Shown here: piece by piece, positions 23,030 through 34,398 of the stretch
Numbering within the stretch: the stretch's first letter is position 1
Layout: the number at the start of each line of letters is the position of its first letter
Origin: Phyto melanocephala
Taxonomy: Eukaryota > Arthropoda > Insecta > Diptera > Rhinophoridae
Direction of reading: 5' to 3'
NCBI GenBank assembly: GCA_941918925.1
Contig: OW799233.1
Coordinates: forward strand, 60,266,841-60,330,840
Length of the DNA stretch: 64,000 bases
Program-made: the position numbers and the translations under genes
The notes under the pieces: model-generated
Database searches by the model: none
What the model was told of the DNA's origin: nothing
The model's input: only the letters and a program-made list of their open reading frames with translations

Positions 23030-24146
23030 TTTTATAACATAATATTTACAAAATCATTGTCCACTATGATAAATATAAATAAAGTAAAATATTAATTAAA
23101 AAAATAAAAAACTTCAATGCCCACGATCGCGAAAAAGATTTTAAAATTGGATCTTGCACATTAAAAAAAGAAAAGTAATAAGTTTAAACGCTAGTCTACA
23201 TACGAACGTAAAATAATTTTAAATAATTTCATAATCCCAATACTTATACAGCTGTGTTAAACAAGATAAAGTGCAAAAGAAATATTTGGGAAATAAATAA
23301 TAAATGAACATAAAATATTTTAATTTCTATTGATTTTCTCAAAATGTGCGGTTTCTGGTGCAATTAAACGGAAAAATCATTTAGCCGATACCATGTTAAT
23401 TGATCCACCAACGCAATTAAAAAACGCCGTTTCATTAAGCATTGAGATTAATAAAGCGAAACATCCCTGAAAATAATATTGGACTACGTGGTCCATATTA
23501 GTTAAATGGACTACTTACAATATGGTCCTATGTAATGCAGTCATGAACCATATCATTTTTAAACAAGAGAGTGTAGTTAAACGACAAGTGTTCGTGTTTT
23601 AACGACTACTTAAATTGTTGTTAAGATGTGTATAATGGTCGTGTAGGTGCTCCATCGAGTTGTGACAAAGAGTAGTTTTGAAACTCGACCACGTTTTCTC
23701 CATACATTTGGGTGATCTTTGGATTAGTCCTAGTCCAATACAGAGTATACTTTACATGCGTGTATGGAATAGTCGCGTTATCTGCAGGGATGCTACAACT
23801 CGCTGAAAGTATTATGTACATATATATATATATATGTTCATATGTATATGCATTATATTTATTTATTACTGTTAAAAAATATCACTTATTTTTTAAAACA
23901 AAAACAAAATCAGGAACGTTCATCGTACAATGCTTAATAAAGTATCTACATACAATTTTAAAAGTTTCTGCATAAAAAGAGATTAAAATGTATGCATGTA
24001 TGTAAGTACTTATATTAACCAATTTAAAAAATATGTATGGATTTATGTTATAACCCTGCCAGCAAATTGAAGTTTAATGTTGGATAATTTTGTCTTAATA
24101 CTTAGGCACTACTTCGACACAACTAGTAGCTAGTGTCTAATTTCAC
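23030..24146. other. Nothing recognised
   Basis: AT-rich spacer. A 66-codon minus frame at 23621-23821 shows no motif or splice logic that I can support. A TATATATA/TATG tract lies near 23820-23850. Confidence 0.4.
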
Positions 24147-24460
24147 AATCACCCCAATTCTAAATAACAATTCCCTGGGAATTTTTTCCCTATTCCCTGA
24201 TCCCCTATTCTAAATAATTTCTCCCGGTGAAATTTGTTCCCTTTCCCTTTTCCCTTATTCTAAATGAACTTCGAAATTGGGAAATTGTTCCCTGGGAAAA
24301 AAGTAGGTATTACGAAAGGTAATTAAAGGGAGAATGTAATAACAATTTTTGGGAAAAAATCCGCCAAATTCCAAAAATCCAAATTCAAAGGGAGTTGTGA
24401 CAAAAATGTAAGTATTTAATATTTTTTTATAAAAATTGTGATAAATATTGTAATTTATTG

Positions 24461-24576
24461 TTCAAGCTCGAGGTCTTTATAAATATTTGTTGATTTATTT
24501 ATTATTCAATATTTCGCTACTCCTTTGTGTAATAATAAATAAGTCAACAAATATTTATAAAGACCTCGAGCTTGAA
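24461..24576. repeat. Near-perfect hairpin, 46-bp arms, 24-base loop
   Basis: Arms 24461-24506 and 24531-24576 are reverse complements with a single mismatch (T against C). The left arm starts TTCAAGCTCGAGGTC. The loop is 24507-24530. It lies in the non-coding 3' side of the Harbinger element. Confidence 0.9.
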
Positions 24577-24686
24577 AAATCAATTAAAAAATTTTATAAA
24601 ATAAAGGTTTAATAAGAGCAATAAGAAAATGTTATATTTATTTAAAAAAATTTATATACTACATACATATATAAGAAATGGCTTTA

Positions 24687-25007
24687 TTACAGAAATTTAT
24701 TAGAGATTATTCGCAATATTTTTTCTAATATTTTTCTATTATATTTTCTAATATTTTGGGCAATGGATAAATATTGTGGTGGGTCTAAGGATACCACATC
24801 ATTATCCTGAGCGCTCAAATAATCTAAATTTTCTACATCGCTTACTTCAGCATTGCATTTAAAATGAATGCAGATATTATGCAACGCACAGCAAAATTTT
24901 GTTATTTTAGCAGCCTTTTTTGGAGCGTAGTGCAGCTGTCTAGCACCAAGAATGCACCTCCATCTATTTTTTAAAACACCATTAATGCGTTCAACCCATT
25001 TCAACAC
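24687..25007 (-). pseudogene. Harbinger nuclease, C-terminal part
   Basis: 106 codons starting near LKWVERINGVLKNRWRC, then LGARQLHYAPKKAAKI and CALHNICIHF. This is the last part of the DDE_Tnp_4 fold of HARBI1-like nucleases, including the VERxxGVLKxRWRC segment that carries the final catalytic Glu. It would cut element ends as part of the transposase. It is out of frame with the upstream piece, and a Myb-like partner gene is not seen. Confidence 0.85.
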
Positions 25008-25060
25008 TTGGAGTGAATTTTATTTCAACAGACTCATCCTGTGGGCAAAAAAATTCATGT

Positions 25061-25500
25061 TTAATTTATGAATTGTCTGTTATCATTCAAAACTTTACCA
25101 AGAAGGTATTCTTGCTCAAGGTGAGCACGCAATTCGCCAGAATTCCAAATAAATGAATCGTGACACGCTCCGGGATGTGAGGCATCAACGTACTGAATCC
25201 TCAGCTCATGATCACAGACCTTCAATTTTTTGAGTTCCGTCAACACATCCAATAACGTTTGGAATGCCATACTTCACATAAAGAGCTAACGCAACTTTCC
25301 GTTTTTGCACTTCAGTTCTGCAGAAAGTTATCTACAATGGGCATAAATGTTCCTTATATATTAATAACTTCTGCCAGAACTTTGCTAACACTACACTGAG
25401 CCACAGACACACCGTAATCTTTACCAATACCCGTTTGGTACAAACCTTCAAGCAAAGAAGCAGAAAGTCGCACTTAATTTCACGATTGGAGAAATTGCAA
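25061..25500 (-). pseudogene. Harbinger nuclease, central and N-terminal remnants
   Basis: The frame 25061-25270 reads IQYVDASHPGACHDSFIWNS and LEQEYLLG, the second catalytic-Asp region of DDE_Tnp_4. From 25270 to 25500 the minus strand continues in broken frames (YGVSVAQCSVSKVL near 25400), matching the DNA-binding N-terminal half. Several shifts and stops make it inactive. Confidence 0.75.
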
Positions 25501-25934
25501 AGGACTTACGTTTGGGCTGAATACTTTAACACGTCCAACAGATTCTAACCTTCCAAAAGTAAAATTTACAAAGTGTGCGGCAACTCAAGTGGGTTGCTGG
25601 CGTCACTTAGCATTTTCCTTTCTACCCTTTGCTTATTCTTGTGCTTCAGAGTTTTCTGCTTCAGCTATTATTATTATCAACGCTACACTAAACATTTTTG
25701 TTCACTTGTAACAATTTCTTTTTTATTATTTACGAATATTCACTTTTGACGCTAAAAATTATTAGCAAATGTTTTGTCAAAACAAAACAGCAAACAGCTG
25801 ACTTCGAAAATGTAAAATTCTCTCTCCCTTGTTATTTCCTTCCCCGACTGTTTAGAATAGGGGAATTTTATTCGCGGGAAAAATGTATTCCCGGGGAATT
25901 CATTTCCCTGGAAATATTTAGAATTGGGGTGAAT

Positions 25935-27002
25935 AACAAATTACATTGATTTCGATTTTTACTCTTCCTTCGGCTAAATTTTTTTTATAATTTAAACTAT
26001 CATATTAGTGACTATTAAGTCACTTAAAAAGTATTCTAAAATTATATGGATATGACACTTTTATTGTGAATTAGAAGTTACTTTTTGCTTAGTTAAATAT
26101 TTTGCAAAAACAAAATATACGTACATTTGTACGTGTTTCGTGTCTTGCTCTTCCTTTTGATCGATTTTATTTAAATTTTTTTTTTTTTTTAACTTTAGTG
26201 TTAATGAAGTTTGAGGTTAAAAGTCGACATTTTTAAAGTGAATATTAAAAATAAATATTTTTAATATATAGTATATTAGAAATATGTAAAAATATAAAAA
26301 ACAAATAAAATTTTGTAAAAAATTTTTAATGTACATAATTGGTTTTATTCACGTATTTTTTACATTATCAAATAGTTTTATATATGTATATATTATATTA
26401 AATAACTATAAAAATAAATTAGCAAAATATATCAAAAATTCCAAAAAAATTGTCCAATACCATAAAATTATTTAGGTTAATTTTCTTATACTTATGTATG
26501 TATGTATATAAATTGTCATAAGTACATACTAAACAAAACTTGTTTAATTTTTTAAATTTAATATCATATTTTATTATTTATAGAAAGTTCCTTTTATTTG
26601 CGAATTCCTAAAAATCATTTTATTATTTGTCTTTTCTACTCTATCCACTTTGACTCAAGTCTGCAAATATTTAATTAAACATATTTCGTATAAAATAAAT
26701 AAAGTTTTTATTTTGTTTTTAAATAGTTGCCCCTTTTGGCTTGGGTTTTCCTAAGATTTCGAACTAAAAAGCACAATTTTTCCGTAAAAAGTTATATTGT
26801 AAAATGCACCGAAATAGGAGACTTTTTCGATAAGAAAACCATACCAAAGCGATATCATTAAAATACAATAATTCGTAACCGAAGCATTGTACTACATATG
26901 AAACAAATAAAGTCACTAAATAGTATCATCTAGTAATTTTGAAAATTTTAAATAAAATTTCAAAAAAAATTTAGTAGAGGTGAAACGTTTCTTCTTTACG
27001 AA
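25935..27002. other. AT-rich spacer, nothing recognised
   Basis: About 1 kb between the Harbinger and Transib elements, over 75% A+T by eye, with TATG and poly-T tracts. No open frame of note. Confidence 0.45.
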
Positions 27003-27007
27003 CGGCG

Positions 27008-27045
27008 CACAGTGGCGCCCTTTGACTTTTTTCGTTGCAAAAATC
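27008..27045 (+). repeat. Transib left end, resembles a 23-type recombination signal
   Basis: CACAGTG (27008-27014), a 22-base gap, then GCAAAAATC (27037-27045). The heptamer equals the consensus V(D)J heptamer, and the second block matches the nonamer ACAAAAACC at 7 of 9 positions. Confidence 0.8.
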
Positions 27046-27556
27046 ATAACTTTTAAAATAATTAAGATATTTTAAAAATCTAAAAAGATATTGACAGAGG
27101 ACACCTTAGGCTTCAAAATAATGTTTACAAAATATTGCTGAATGTACAGGGTGCTCCAAAAATTGCGGTTAAAGTAGATAAAAATTTCCAGTTAAATATT
27201 ATCATGTTTTTTTAAATATAAGTTTTTCATTTGTATCGTAAAAACACATTTTTATATACTTTTAATATTTAAATATAAGTAAATTTATATTAAGTAACTA
27301 GTTTAACCCGGTGCGCTTTGCAATACACATTGTTCAAATCCGAAAGTTTAGAAAAAAAAACACTCTAATATAACATGTTAAACCAGCATTAATTTTTTTA
27401 TTTCTATTACAGAAACACATTTTTAAATTATTTTTAATATTAATATATTTATGCTATTGATAAAATATTATTTAGTATATATTTTATTAAGCTAGAAAAA
27501 TTGGTTTTTATTAGTTAGTTCTCTTTGAAATAGTCATTAACATTGGGAGCGTTATC

Positions 27557-29339
27557 TTATAGACTTAACATATCGGAGTTATAATTATGTTCTTCCAAAT
27601 CCTTTCGAGATCTTACATGTCTTCGTGATGAAATTAGTGGGTCTGAAGAGGCCGCCAACATATTGAAAAGGTCCGCATTCTGTCTAATCCGTGAAATTTT
27701 GCAAGTATTCGTGTATCTAAATTTTTGAAGTCTTTGTTTTTGCATTCCTGGGCTTCTTCTGACAACTTTCCAATCGGTAAGCTTTGATATTCAATTAAAC
27801 TTTTACCATGAGCCAAAATCTTATGAACCGTAGGAGTTAGTTTTTTCTCAGGGTACATGTGAGCTAAAAGCTGGGCAGTTTTTAATGCATAATCATATAA
27901 CTTTGGGCCATTTACCATTTCTCTAGAGATTATAACATTAAGGTTAACTGCCAACCTTTTTATAATATTATTGTTGACCAGTGATTCGGGCTGTTACCTC
28001 ATCAATTTCAAAAAATGCTCTTGACATATTACCATCGCTAGTTTTTCCATCCCCCTGCTTTGGGCAGTCTACTTTCAGTCCAAGTTTCCTAAGAAATTAA
28101 TTTTGTATAATTTTTTTTCAAAAAGATGGTTTTTTTTTTGTGTTGCGTTCATATCAAAACATTCACCTTCACGCGAAATTCTATACGCTAGTTTTAAAAT
28201 AAACTCCATGCACCTAATTCTGGCATATAATGGAGAAATTCCATATTCATAATTTTGTTCATCACTTGAGTTGATGAGGTATCTGTTATTACATTTAAGA
28301 CTTTGCCATCAATCATTGTAAGAAAAAAATCATAATCAATCGAAACACTTTTTCCATTTTTTATTTCAATAACAGAAGCCTTTAGTTCTGAAATTTGCTT
28401 TTTTATATCGTTCACTGTAGATTTGATTATTTCTGAACACCCCTTTGCATATTGAAAAAATATCGGACGGCAAAAATGAACTGATGATGGGATTGGATTT
28501 TTCCAAGGCTCAGCGATTTAACTTCAGAAGCCATAAACATATTTGTATCTGTAATAGTTGTGTCATTTGTCGATATTGTTTGTTTTGAAGCACTTTGACC
28601 GGATAATCCATCACATCCCCACTTATTTATCAATATAAGCCTATCTGGACCTTCCTCTTCAGGCAAACTTTGAATAAGGCGTTTGGCTGTATGATCCATT
28701 AAGTCTTGCAGTTTTACCTCTACCGTTACTAACCTTAACATTAGGTGGCACTGCTTCTTTTTTGGCAGATGTAATCTTTTTGTATCCAGGAAGAATATTC
28801 ACATTATGATTCTTCAAAGAGCTTTGTAAAATATAATAATTTTCCTTTGACAATCCCAATTCCATAAATAACGCTAAGGCTTCTTAGAAATACACCTTTT
28901 GATTCTCTGCAGTCGAACTGGGCTTGCAAGCACCACAGCTTTTGTAATGACGAACCTTAATATATCTTTATCTTTTACAAACTGAAGACATAATGCTTCT
29001 TAAAGATGCGATTTAGATATATCTTTTGTGGCATTTTCAAGTTTACGTTTTCTTGTGTACTCACAACACTCGTTTATAGGTTTTGCAGGTTTTCCTTTTT
29101 TTGTCAGAGGATGTATGCGGTTCTTCGATGTTGCGTTGCTTTTCATAAATGCTTTTTACGTACGGTGTGAGGCAAGCCATTTTTTTTATTGTTAGGAAAA
29201 CGAAGTGAATTTTGGTATGAACATCCATTTCGTGGAATCCTGATAAATCGTGTAGTTTTTCCACAATAGCCAATTTAAATGCATTTTCATTATCTGAGTT
29301 TCTGAATAACTCTAACAATTCTAAATTGTTAAATAACAT
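27557..29339 (-). pseudogene. Transib transposase, broken into about five frames
   Basis: Reading 5' to 3' on the minus strand: an N-terminal piece (29061-29339, DLSGFHEMDVHTKIHFVF), a second (28659-28865, LSKENYYILQSSLKNHNVN), a third (28427-28741, INKWGCDGLSGQSASKQ), a fourth (28194-28415, LTMIDGKVLNVITDTSS) and the C-terminal part (27557-27954, PTVHKILAHGKSLIEYQSLP then GKLSEEAQECKNKDF and ASSDPLISSRRH). The acidic residues in CDGLSGQ, MIDGKV and LSEEAQECKNK correspond in order to the RAG1/Transib DDE set. Frameshifts, and a stop region near 28080-28190, make it inactive. Family assignment rests on these motifs together with the termini. Confidence 0.8.
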
Positions 29340-30283
29340 TATCGCACTTTAAAATAAAATTGTATAAATTCTGTCACTGATCACTAGTTTTAGAAACTTA
29401 ACTGGCTGCATTATACAATTGCTGTTTAATGTATAGCCAAAAATTAAAAAAAGGGTTTAAACTTTCTAATTGGTCCAAAAAAATATTTACTGGAATATAT
29501 AATTGCAGTTTATATTTTATTCAGTATAAAAAGTTTTAAAACTACCTGCCTACTTTTATAACAGGTATTTTTAAATTTAAATAAATAAAAAATTGCAATA
29601 GTTATGCCTACCTGATTGGCAGAGCAAAATATTTTTCATTATTTAACGAGAAGCAATAAAAATATGCATCAAGTAACTTTATTTTACACTAAAATTGCTG
29701 CAGTGAAAAAAAATTGGAAACCCTTTTTTATTTCTTTTCAGATTTTGCACACACCCTTGTTACATACTTTAAAAATGAGAAACAAATTTTTTCTCATTTT
29801 TGCTATGAGGTTGTAACAGTTTTCTTCTTATTTCACCTACAGCGGCAACCTACGGCAGCTAAACTAAGTTAAATTATTCAAAGTATTATGTAGCAAATAT
29901 GCTCAGAAAATATGGGCGAGACCATTTTTGACCATTTTTAGATATGCTCTATTTTGTTTGTAAAAATGACCTAAATATAGGGTGTCTGAAAAGCGGCTAC
30001 TGCCGAAAAAGTAGGGTATCTGCTAAACATTTTACTACTTCTTTTAATAGAAAACAAACATACCTTTAAAAGAATACCAAAAAAGTAGTAATCAAACGGC
30101 AATGTTTCTGACACTTTAATTCTAAAATGCATCTATTTTTTCAAGATCACCCTTTATTTTTGCTTTTTAAAAAATTGTCAACTTTGAGCAGCTCTACAAA
30201 CTATAATTTTTATGCAATTAAGGAAAACGTTTTTGAATTGTGATCAGTAAGTGTTCTTTATACGATGTTGTCATGAAATTTTG

Positions 30284-30321
30284 TGTTTTTGCCACGGGTT
30301 TTAGAAAAAGGCGCCACTGTG
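30284..30321 (-). repeat. Transib right end, resembles a 23-type recombination signal
   Basis: On the minus strand: CACAGTG (30321-30315), a 22-base gap, then GCAAAAACA (30292-30284), again 7 of 9 against the nonamer. Spacing is identical to the left end. Confidence 0.8.
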
Positions 30322-30326
30322 CGGCG

Positions 30327-31057
30327 ACACTATTTAGATAAGAAAATTATATCGAATTTGATGATTTAAATACATATGTACATAATGATCGATAATTTTT
30401 TTTGAAAAACGTCCGTATGGTAAACAGTATTCTTGAAGGATACGAAGAGAATCCAATGCTCTCTACTTAAAGAAGGCTTCAGAACTTTCTCGTTTTCATT
30501 CTTCTTTTGAGGAGTTTGACGTCGAGTCAGGGTAAATTTCTTAAATGAAAATTAAATTCACATTGGTGTTCAGCATGAGTACATATTCCATTATATTTTT
30601 TTATATCGGTATGCTCACTAGAGCAAAAGAACTTGGCCTAAAATTTAAAAATTTTATTAAATTAGGTACGTTATTGCATATGTACATATACTTATTTTGT
30701 ATTGGTTTAAATCAACTAAAAATTACCATTTTTAAACAATTTGTTAATGTAGTATTTTCAACAGGCCACCAACTATTTTTGATAATGTGTATGGAATTGG
30801 GAATACTTAACTTTTTCACAAAGTATCCATTTGTTTTTCCGCTTTTTATTGCAGAAATTTGTTTGTCGGTAATACGATTTGAAGCAGTGAATAATACCCG
30901 GATCTAGGGGTTGCACTATTGACATTGTATTAGCTGTTCAGTATTGCAAGTCTACGTTTGCTGAAACTGCTGATGTCTTAAGAGAAGATGCATTGTCAAC
31001 AAACAATATTATTTTATATTTTCCCATCAAGAGAAAGCAAAATTTGACGCCATAAAT
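30327..31057 (-). pseudogene. pogo/Tigger-type transposase, C-terminal remnant
   Basis: The minus strand reads SIVQPLDPGIIHCFKSYYRQ (near 30875-30935), the signature around the third catalytic Asp of pogo/Tigger transposases, then SWWPVENTTLTNCLKM (near 30735-30790) downstream. The upstream half lies at 34043-34398, beyond the hAT insertion. A 120-codon plus-strand frame at 30545-30907 is antisense to this and is not a gene. Ends of the element are not found. Confidence 0.7.
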
Positions 31058-31065
31058 CTTGAGCA
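31058..31065. repeat. Target-site duplication (left) of the hAT element
   Basis: ATCTTGAG, identical to 34035-34042. Confidence 0.95.
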
Positions 31066-34034
31066 GCGTTGCCGTTTTTGGTTATTTATAACCAAAATTG
31101 GTTATTTTTTTGCCAATGTGTAGATGTGTATTTTTTTCCTATTTGGTTACTTTTTTAAAGCCCAAAATTCAGTAGTATTTAATATGTTTTATTTATAAAT
31201 CATGTTCTTTTATGTACGTTTAACATTGCAATGTTCTCATTTAAGTGACAATGTTTAGACAACATTGTTAGCACTTGAAACCCTATTTCTTTTAGCAAAT
31301 GATCAACTGTGGAGTACAAAAAAATACATGACTGTTTAAAATAACGTTATTTTACCAATTACTTTGCTTTACTTTGCTTTGAAAAATTCTGTGTGGTTAT
31401 AAAGTTTGTATTAGAAGAAAAAAAACAAAAAACCATTGATTTTAATTATTAAAAATGGATAAGTAAGTATTTGTACCTATTTGTTAATGATACAATGTAA
31501 ATTTAATTATATTTTTACGTTTTTCAGATTTTTGTTGAAAAAGCCTGCAGTCAATGCCCAAACTACACAAAATGATATTGAAGAACTGCCAGCTGAAAGC
31601 GATGATGAAACAAGGTAAAATATATATCTTTATTTTTTTTATAAATTCATACTATAAAACAGAATTTCTACATAGTGCAACTAAAAATAACAGCAAAAGA
31701 AAGTTTCGTACAGCTTGGTTGGATGAATTTTATTGGCTGCAAAACAAAGATGGATGTGGATACTGCATTGCCTGTGAAAAAAAATTAGCAAATCATGTAA
31801 GTTACTTACGGAAACATGGATCTACACGCATTCATATGCAAAATGTGGAGAAAAAGAAAAATCAAATAAAAATTAACTTCTTTGAAAATTATCAGAAATT
31901 AAATATTGCAAAACAAGTTTACCAAGCAGAACTTACATTGGTTATGTTCCTCATTTCCCACAATTTGTCGTTTTTATTGATGGACTATTTACCAGCCTTG
32001 TTAGTGGAGTGCTGTCCTGATTCTAACATAGCAAAAAATATAAGATGCGGCAGAACTAAAGCTACCCAGCTAAGCGAAATCTTAGGGACTAAAGCCAAAA
32101 CTGATATAATTTCCGAATTGAAAACAACAAAATTTTCTTTAATTATAGATGAAACAACGGACATATCAACAAAAAAATCATTAGTTTTAGTCGTTCGCTA
32201 TATGGAAAAATTGTCGCAAAATATTCAAGATCGGTTTTTAAGCCTCATAGAAGTAGTAAACTCAGATGCAAAATCACTATACGCCATAATAAAAGACTTT
32301 TTTACTGGCAATGGTATTCCACTTAAAAATATTATCGGGTTAGCAACCGATGGTGCCAACGTGATGGCTGGAGAAGCCAATGGCTTACAAGCGAAATTTA
32401 AGAACGATATTGATGTTTTTTATATTAAATGTACTTGCCATTCACTACATTTATGTTCTGCTTATGCTTGTAAAAAGCTTCCTATTCAAATTGAAACTCT
32501 TTGTAGACACATTTATAACTTTTTTGCTCACAGCCCAAAACGCATTCTTGAATTTAAAGAACTTCAAGAATATTGTAGTGTAGACGCGCATAAAATATTA
32601 GGAATTTCACTAACCCGATGGCTTTCACTATAAAGTGTAATAAATCGTATAATTGAGCAGTGGTCTGCATTGCAGCTATATTTTATATCGGTGTACTTAG
32701 AAGTTAACGGTGTAAAAGCTCATGAACTAGGAGAATTAATAAGTGATCCTAGCTTAAAGATATATTTTTTATTCCTTTCTTACATATTAAATATAATAAA
32801 TAACTTAAACAAAGAATTTCAATCGGAAAAAGTTCGTCTTCCATATGTTTATAGTCAATTTGAAATAAACTTTAAATTAATTTTGAGTAACTTCTTTAAA
32901 AGTAATTATGTCAAAAGTTTAAATTCTCTGGTAATGGTAAATCTTTATGACGAAAATAATTATATACATGTAGAAAATATTTTTAAAGCTGAACTATGTA
33001 TGCAAGAAAGTAAATTATCGAACTTAAAAAAGTATGAAATAAAAAAAAATATACAAGCTTTTTATATTGAACTTTTGAAAGAAATTCAAAAACGTTTTGA
33101 TTTTTCAAGAAAAGATTTAAAACATCTCGAAATAATAACACCAAAAAAAGTTTTAAGTAAATCAGAAATTACATTAGAACCTTTATTGTCATCTTTCCAA
33201 AATTTAACAGACGGTAATGAAGAAAAAAATATACACCAATGGAAATTACTAAGACTTTCCAACCTGGATTTAGATAACGACATGGATATAATTGAATTTT
33301 GGGACAAAGTCTCTAAACATAAGAATGGAATGAATGAAAAGTATTTCGAAGAATTGACGTATTTTGTTCAAAACTTAATGTCATTGCCACATAGTTCAGC
33401 TGCTGCCGAAAGAATATTTTCACAACTAAGTTTGATAAAAACCAAATATCGGAATAAGCTTGAATTTAAAACAATTAACAATATAATGCAATCAAAAGAA
33501 TTGTGCAAAAACAAATATGATTCGCATTACGTATGGTCTGCCACATATATGTTTTAAAAATAATATAAAAATTTGTTTCCCAATACAGTAATGAATTTTA
33601 AAGTTGTTGAGCTTTGTAATGAAATTAAGTATTTTCTTTAATCATTAATAAGAATTTACCTAATATGTAAAAAAGTTTTTTTTTTATAACTAATAATTAG
33701 TTATTATATGACTGTGAAGTACAAATATTTTTATATTGTATTAAAATTTAAAATAAATAAAAATTTTATTTTAAATAAAAGCTTTTTATTTATTTATCGT
33801 TATTTGTAATAAAATTACCTTTAAGTTTTTTATGTTACTTAATACGTAAGACTTGAATTTTTGGTTTATTTTTAGTTCATAATTCATTCGTAAAGTACAA
33901 ATATTTTTTATATTAAAATGTAAAACAAATTTAAAACAAATCAAATATATTTTAATTTTGGTTACTTTTTTTTTTATTTGGTTACTTTTTGAAGTAATTT
34001 TGGTTGTAAATTTTTTTTGGTCGTGGCAACACTG
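31066..34034 (+). mobile_element. hAT DNA transposon, nearly intact
   Basis: Starts CAGCGTTGCC and ends GGCAACACTG, imperfect inverted ends, with TTGGTTA/TAACCAA phrases repeated just inside. Perfect 8-bp duplications ATCTTGAG flank it, as expected for hAT. It is 2969 bp long and carries a single three-exon transposase gene. It lies within a pogo/Tigger transposase remnant on the opposite strand. Confidence 0.95.
31455..33557 (+). pseudogene. hAT transposase, three exons, one premature stop
   Basis: Exon 1 is 31455-31462 (ATGGATAA, donor GTAAGT), exon 2 is 31528-31614 (acceptor TTTTTCAG, donor GTAAAA), and exon 3 is 31676-33557 (acceptor CATAG). Spliced length is 1977 bases, exactly 659 codons, and begins MDKFLLKKPAV. 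Domains: BED-type zinc finger in exon 3 (CGYCIACEKK ... HGSTRIHMQN); catalytic core with LIIDETTDIS and GLATDGANVMAGEANGL; C-terminal dimerisation region LPHSSAAAERIFSQLSLIKT. The only defect I see is TAA at 32631-32633 (codon 351), after TRWLSL. The frame is open on both sides of it. The Met at 31554 is in another frame of exon 2 and is not the start. Confidence 0.88.
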
Positions 34035-34042
34035 ATCTTGAG
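34035..34042. repeat. Target-site duplication (right) of the hAT element
   Basis: ATCTTGAG, identical to 31058-31065. Confidence 0.95.
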
Positions 34043-34398
34043 TCATCCAAGTTTTTTTTTGTGAGTGATTGACAAGAGCCAAAATTTTGTTTTTAAAGCA
34101 CCGCAGACTTTTTTAGTAATCGCCGGTCACGTTTTATATAAAGAGTAATGTTAAATGTTTTTTTTTTAATTATTACTACCAGGCGTTTGGTCACAAATTT
34201 TGATTAAAGTTGAATTTGGCAAAGGTCTTAAAAATAAATCGCTTTCATTAGCATTAAATACTTCTGAAGGCATATATTTTTAAATTAAGATCGGCAAAAC
34301 TGTATAAATAAACATATCTGCGGCATCAACATCTGCAGATCGACCTTCTCCTTAATTTTCTCAGCCTTAGAGCACTTCTACTTTGCACAAAAGTAAAA
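34043..34398 (-). pseudogene. pogo/Tigger-type transposase, central remnant
   Basis: The minus strand reads MPSEVFNANESDLFLRPLPN (near 34204-34270), the first catalytic-Asp region of pogo/Tigger transposases, preceded by EGRSADVDAADMFI. Stops and shifts follow. It joins the C-terminal remnant at 30327-31057 once the hAT element is removed, with overlapping ATCTTGAG. Confidence 0.7.

Larger units (their letters stand above)
24150..25931 (-). mobile_element. PIF/Harbinger DNA transposon, degenerate
   Basis: Inverted ends CACCCCAATTCTAAATA at 24150 and its reverse (TATTTAGAATTGGGGTG) ending at 25931, followed inward by TTCCCTGG-type sequence at both sides. A 3-bp duplication AAT flanks it (24147-24149 and 25932-25934). 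Harbinger elements make 3-bp duplications. The coding remnants inside are a Harbinger nuclease (minus strand). Length 1782 bp. Confidence 0.88.
27008..30321 (-). mobile_element. Transib DNA transposon (RAG1-related), degenerate
   Basis: Ends are CACAGTGGCGCC at 27008 and the reverse GGCGCCACTGTG ending at 30321. The 5-bp duplication CGGCG flanks both sides (27003-27007 and 30322-30326). Transib elements make 5-bp GC-rich duplications of CGNCG type and begin CACWRTG (established knowledge). Remnants of a Transib transposase lie inside on the minus strand. Length 3314 bp. Confidence 0.9.

Noticed and set aside
30545..30907. A 120-codon plus-strand frame with membrane-like composition
   Set aside because: It lies antisense to a pogo/Tigger transposase remnant that reads well on the minus strand.
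31554..31675. ATG at 31554 as the start of the hAT transposase
   Set aside because: This part is intron and the wrong frame of exon 2. The splice model with ATG at 31455 gives a whole number of codons and a normal zinc-finger start.
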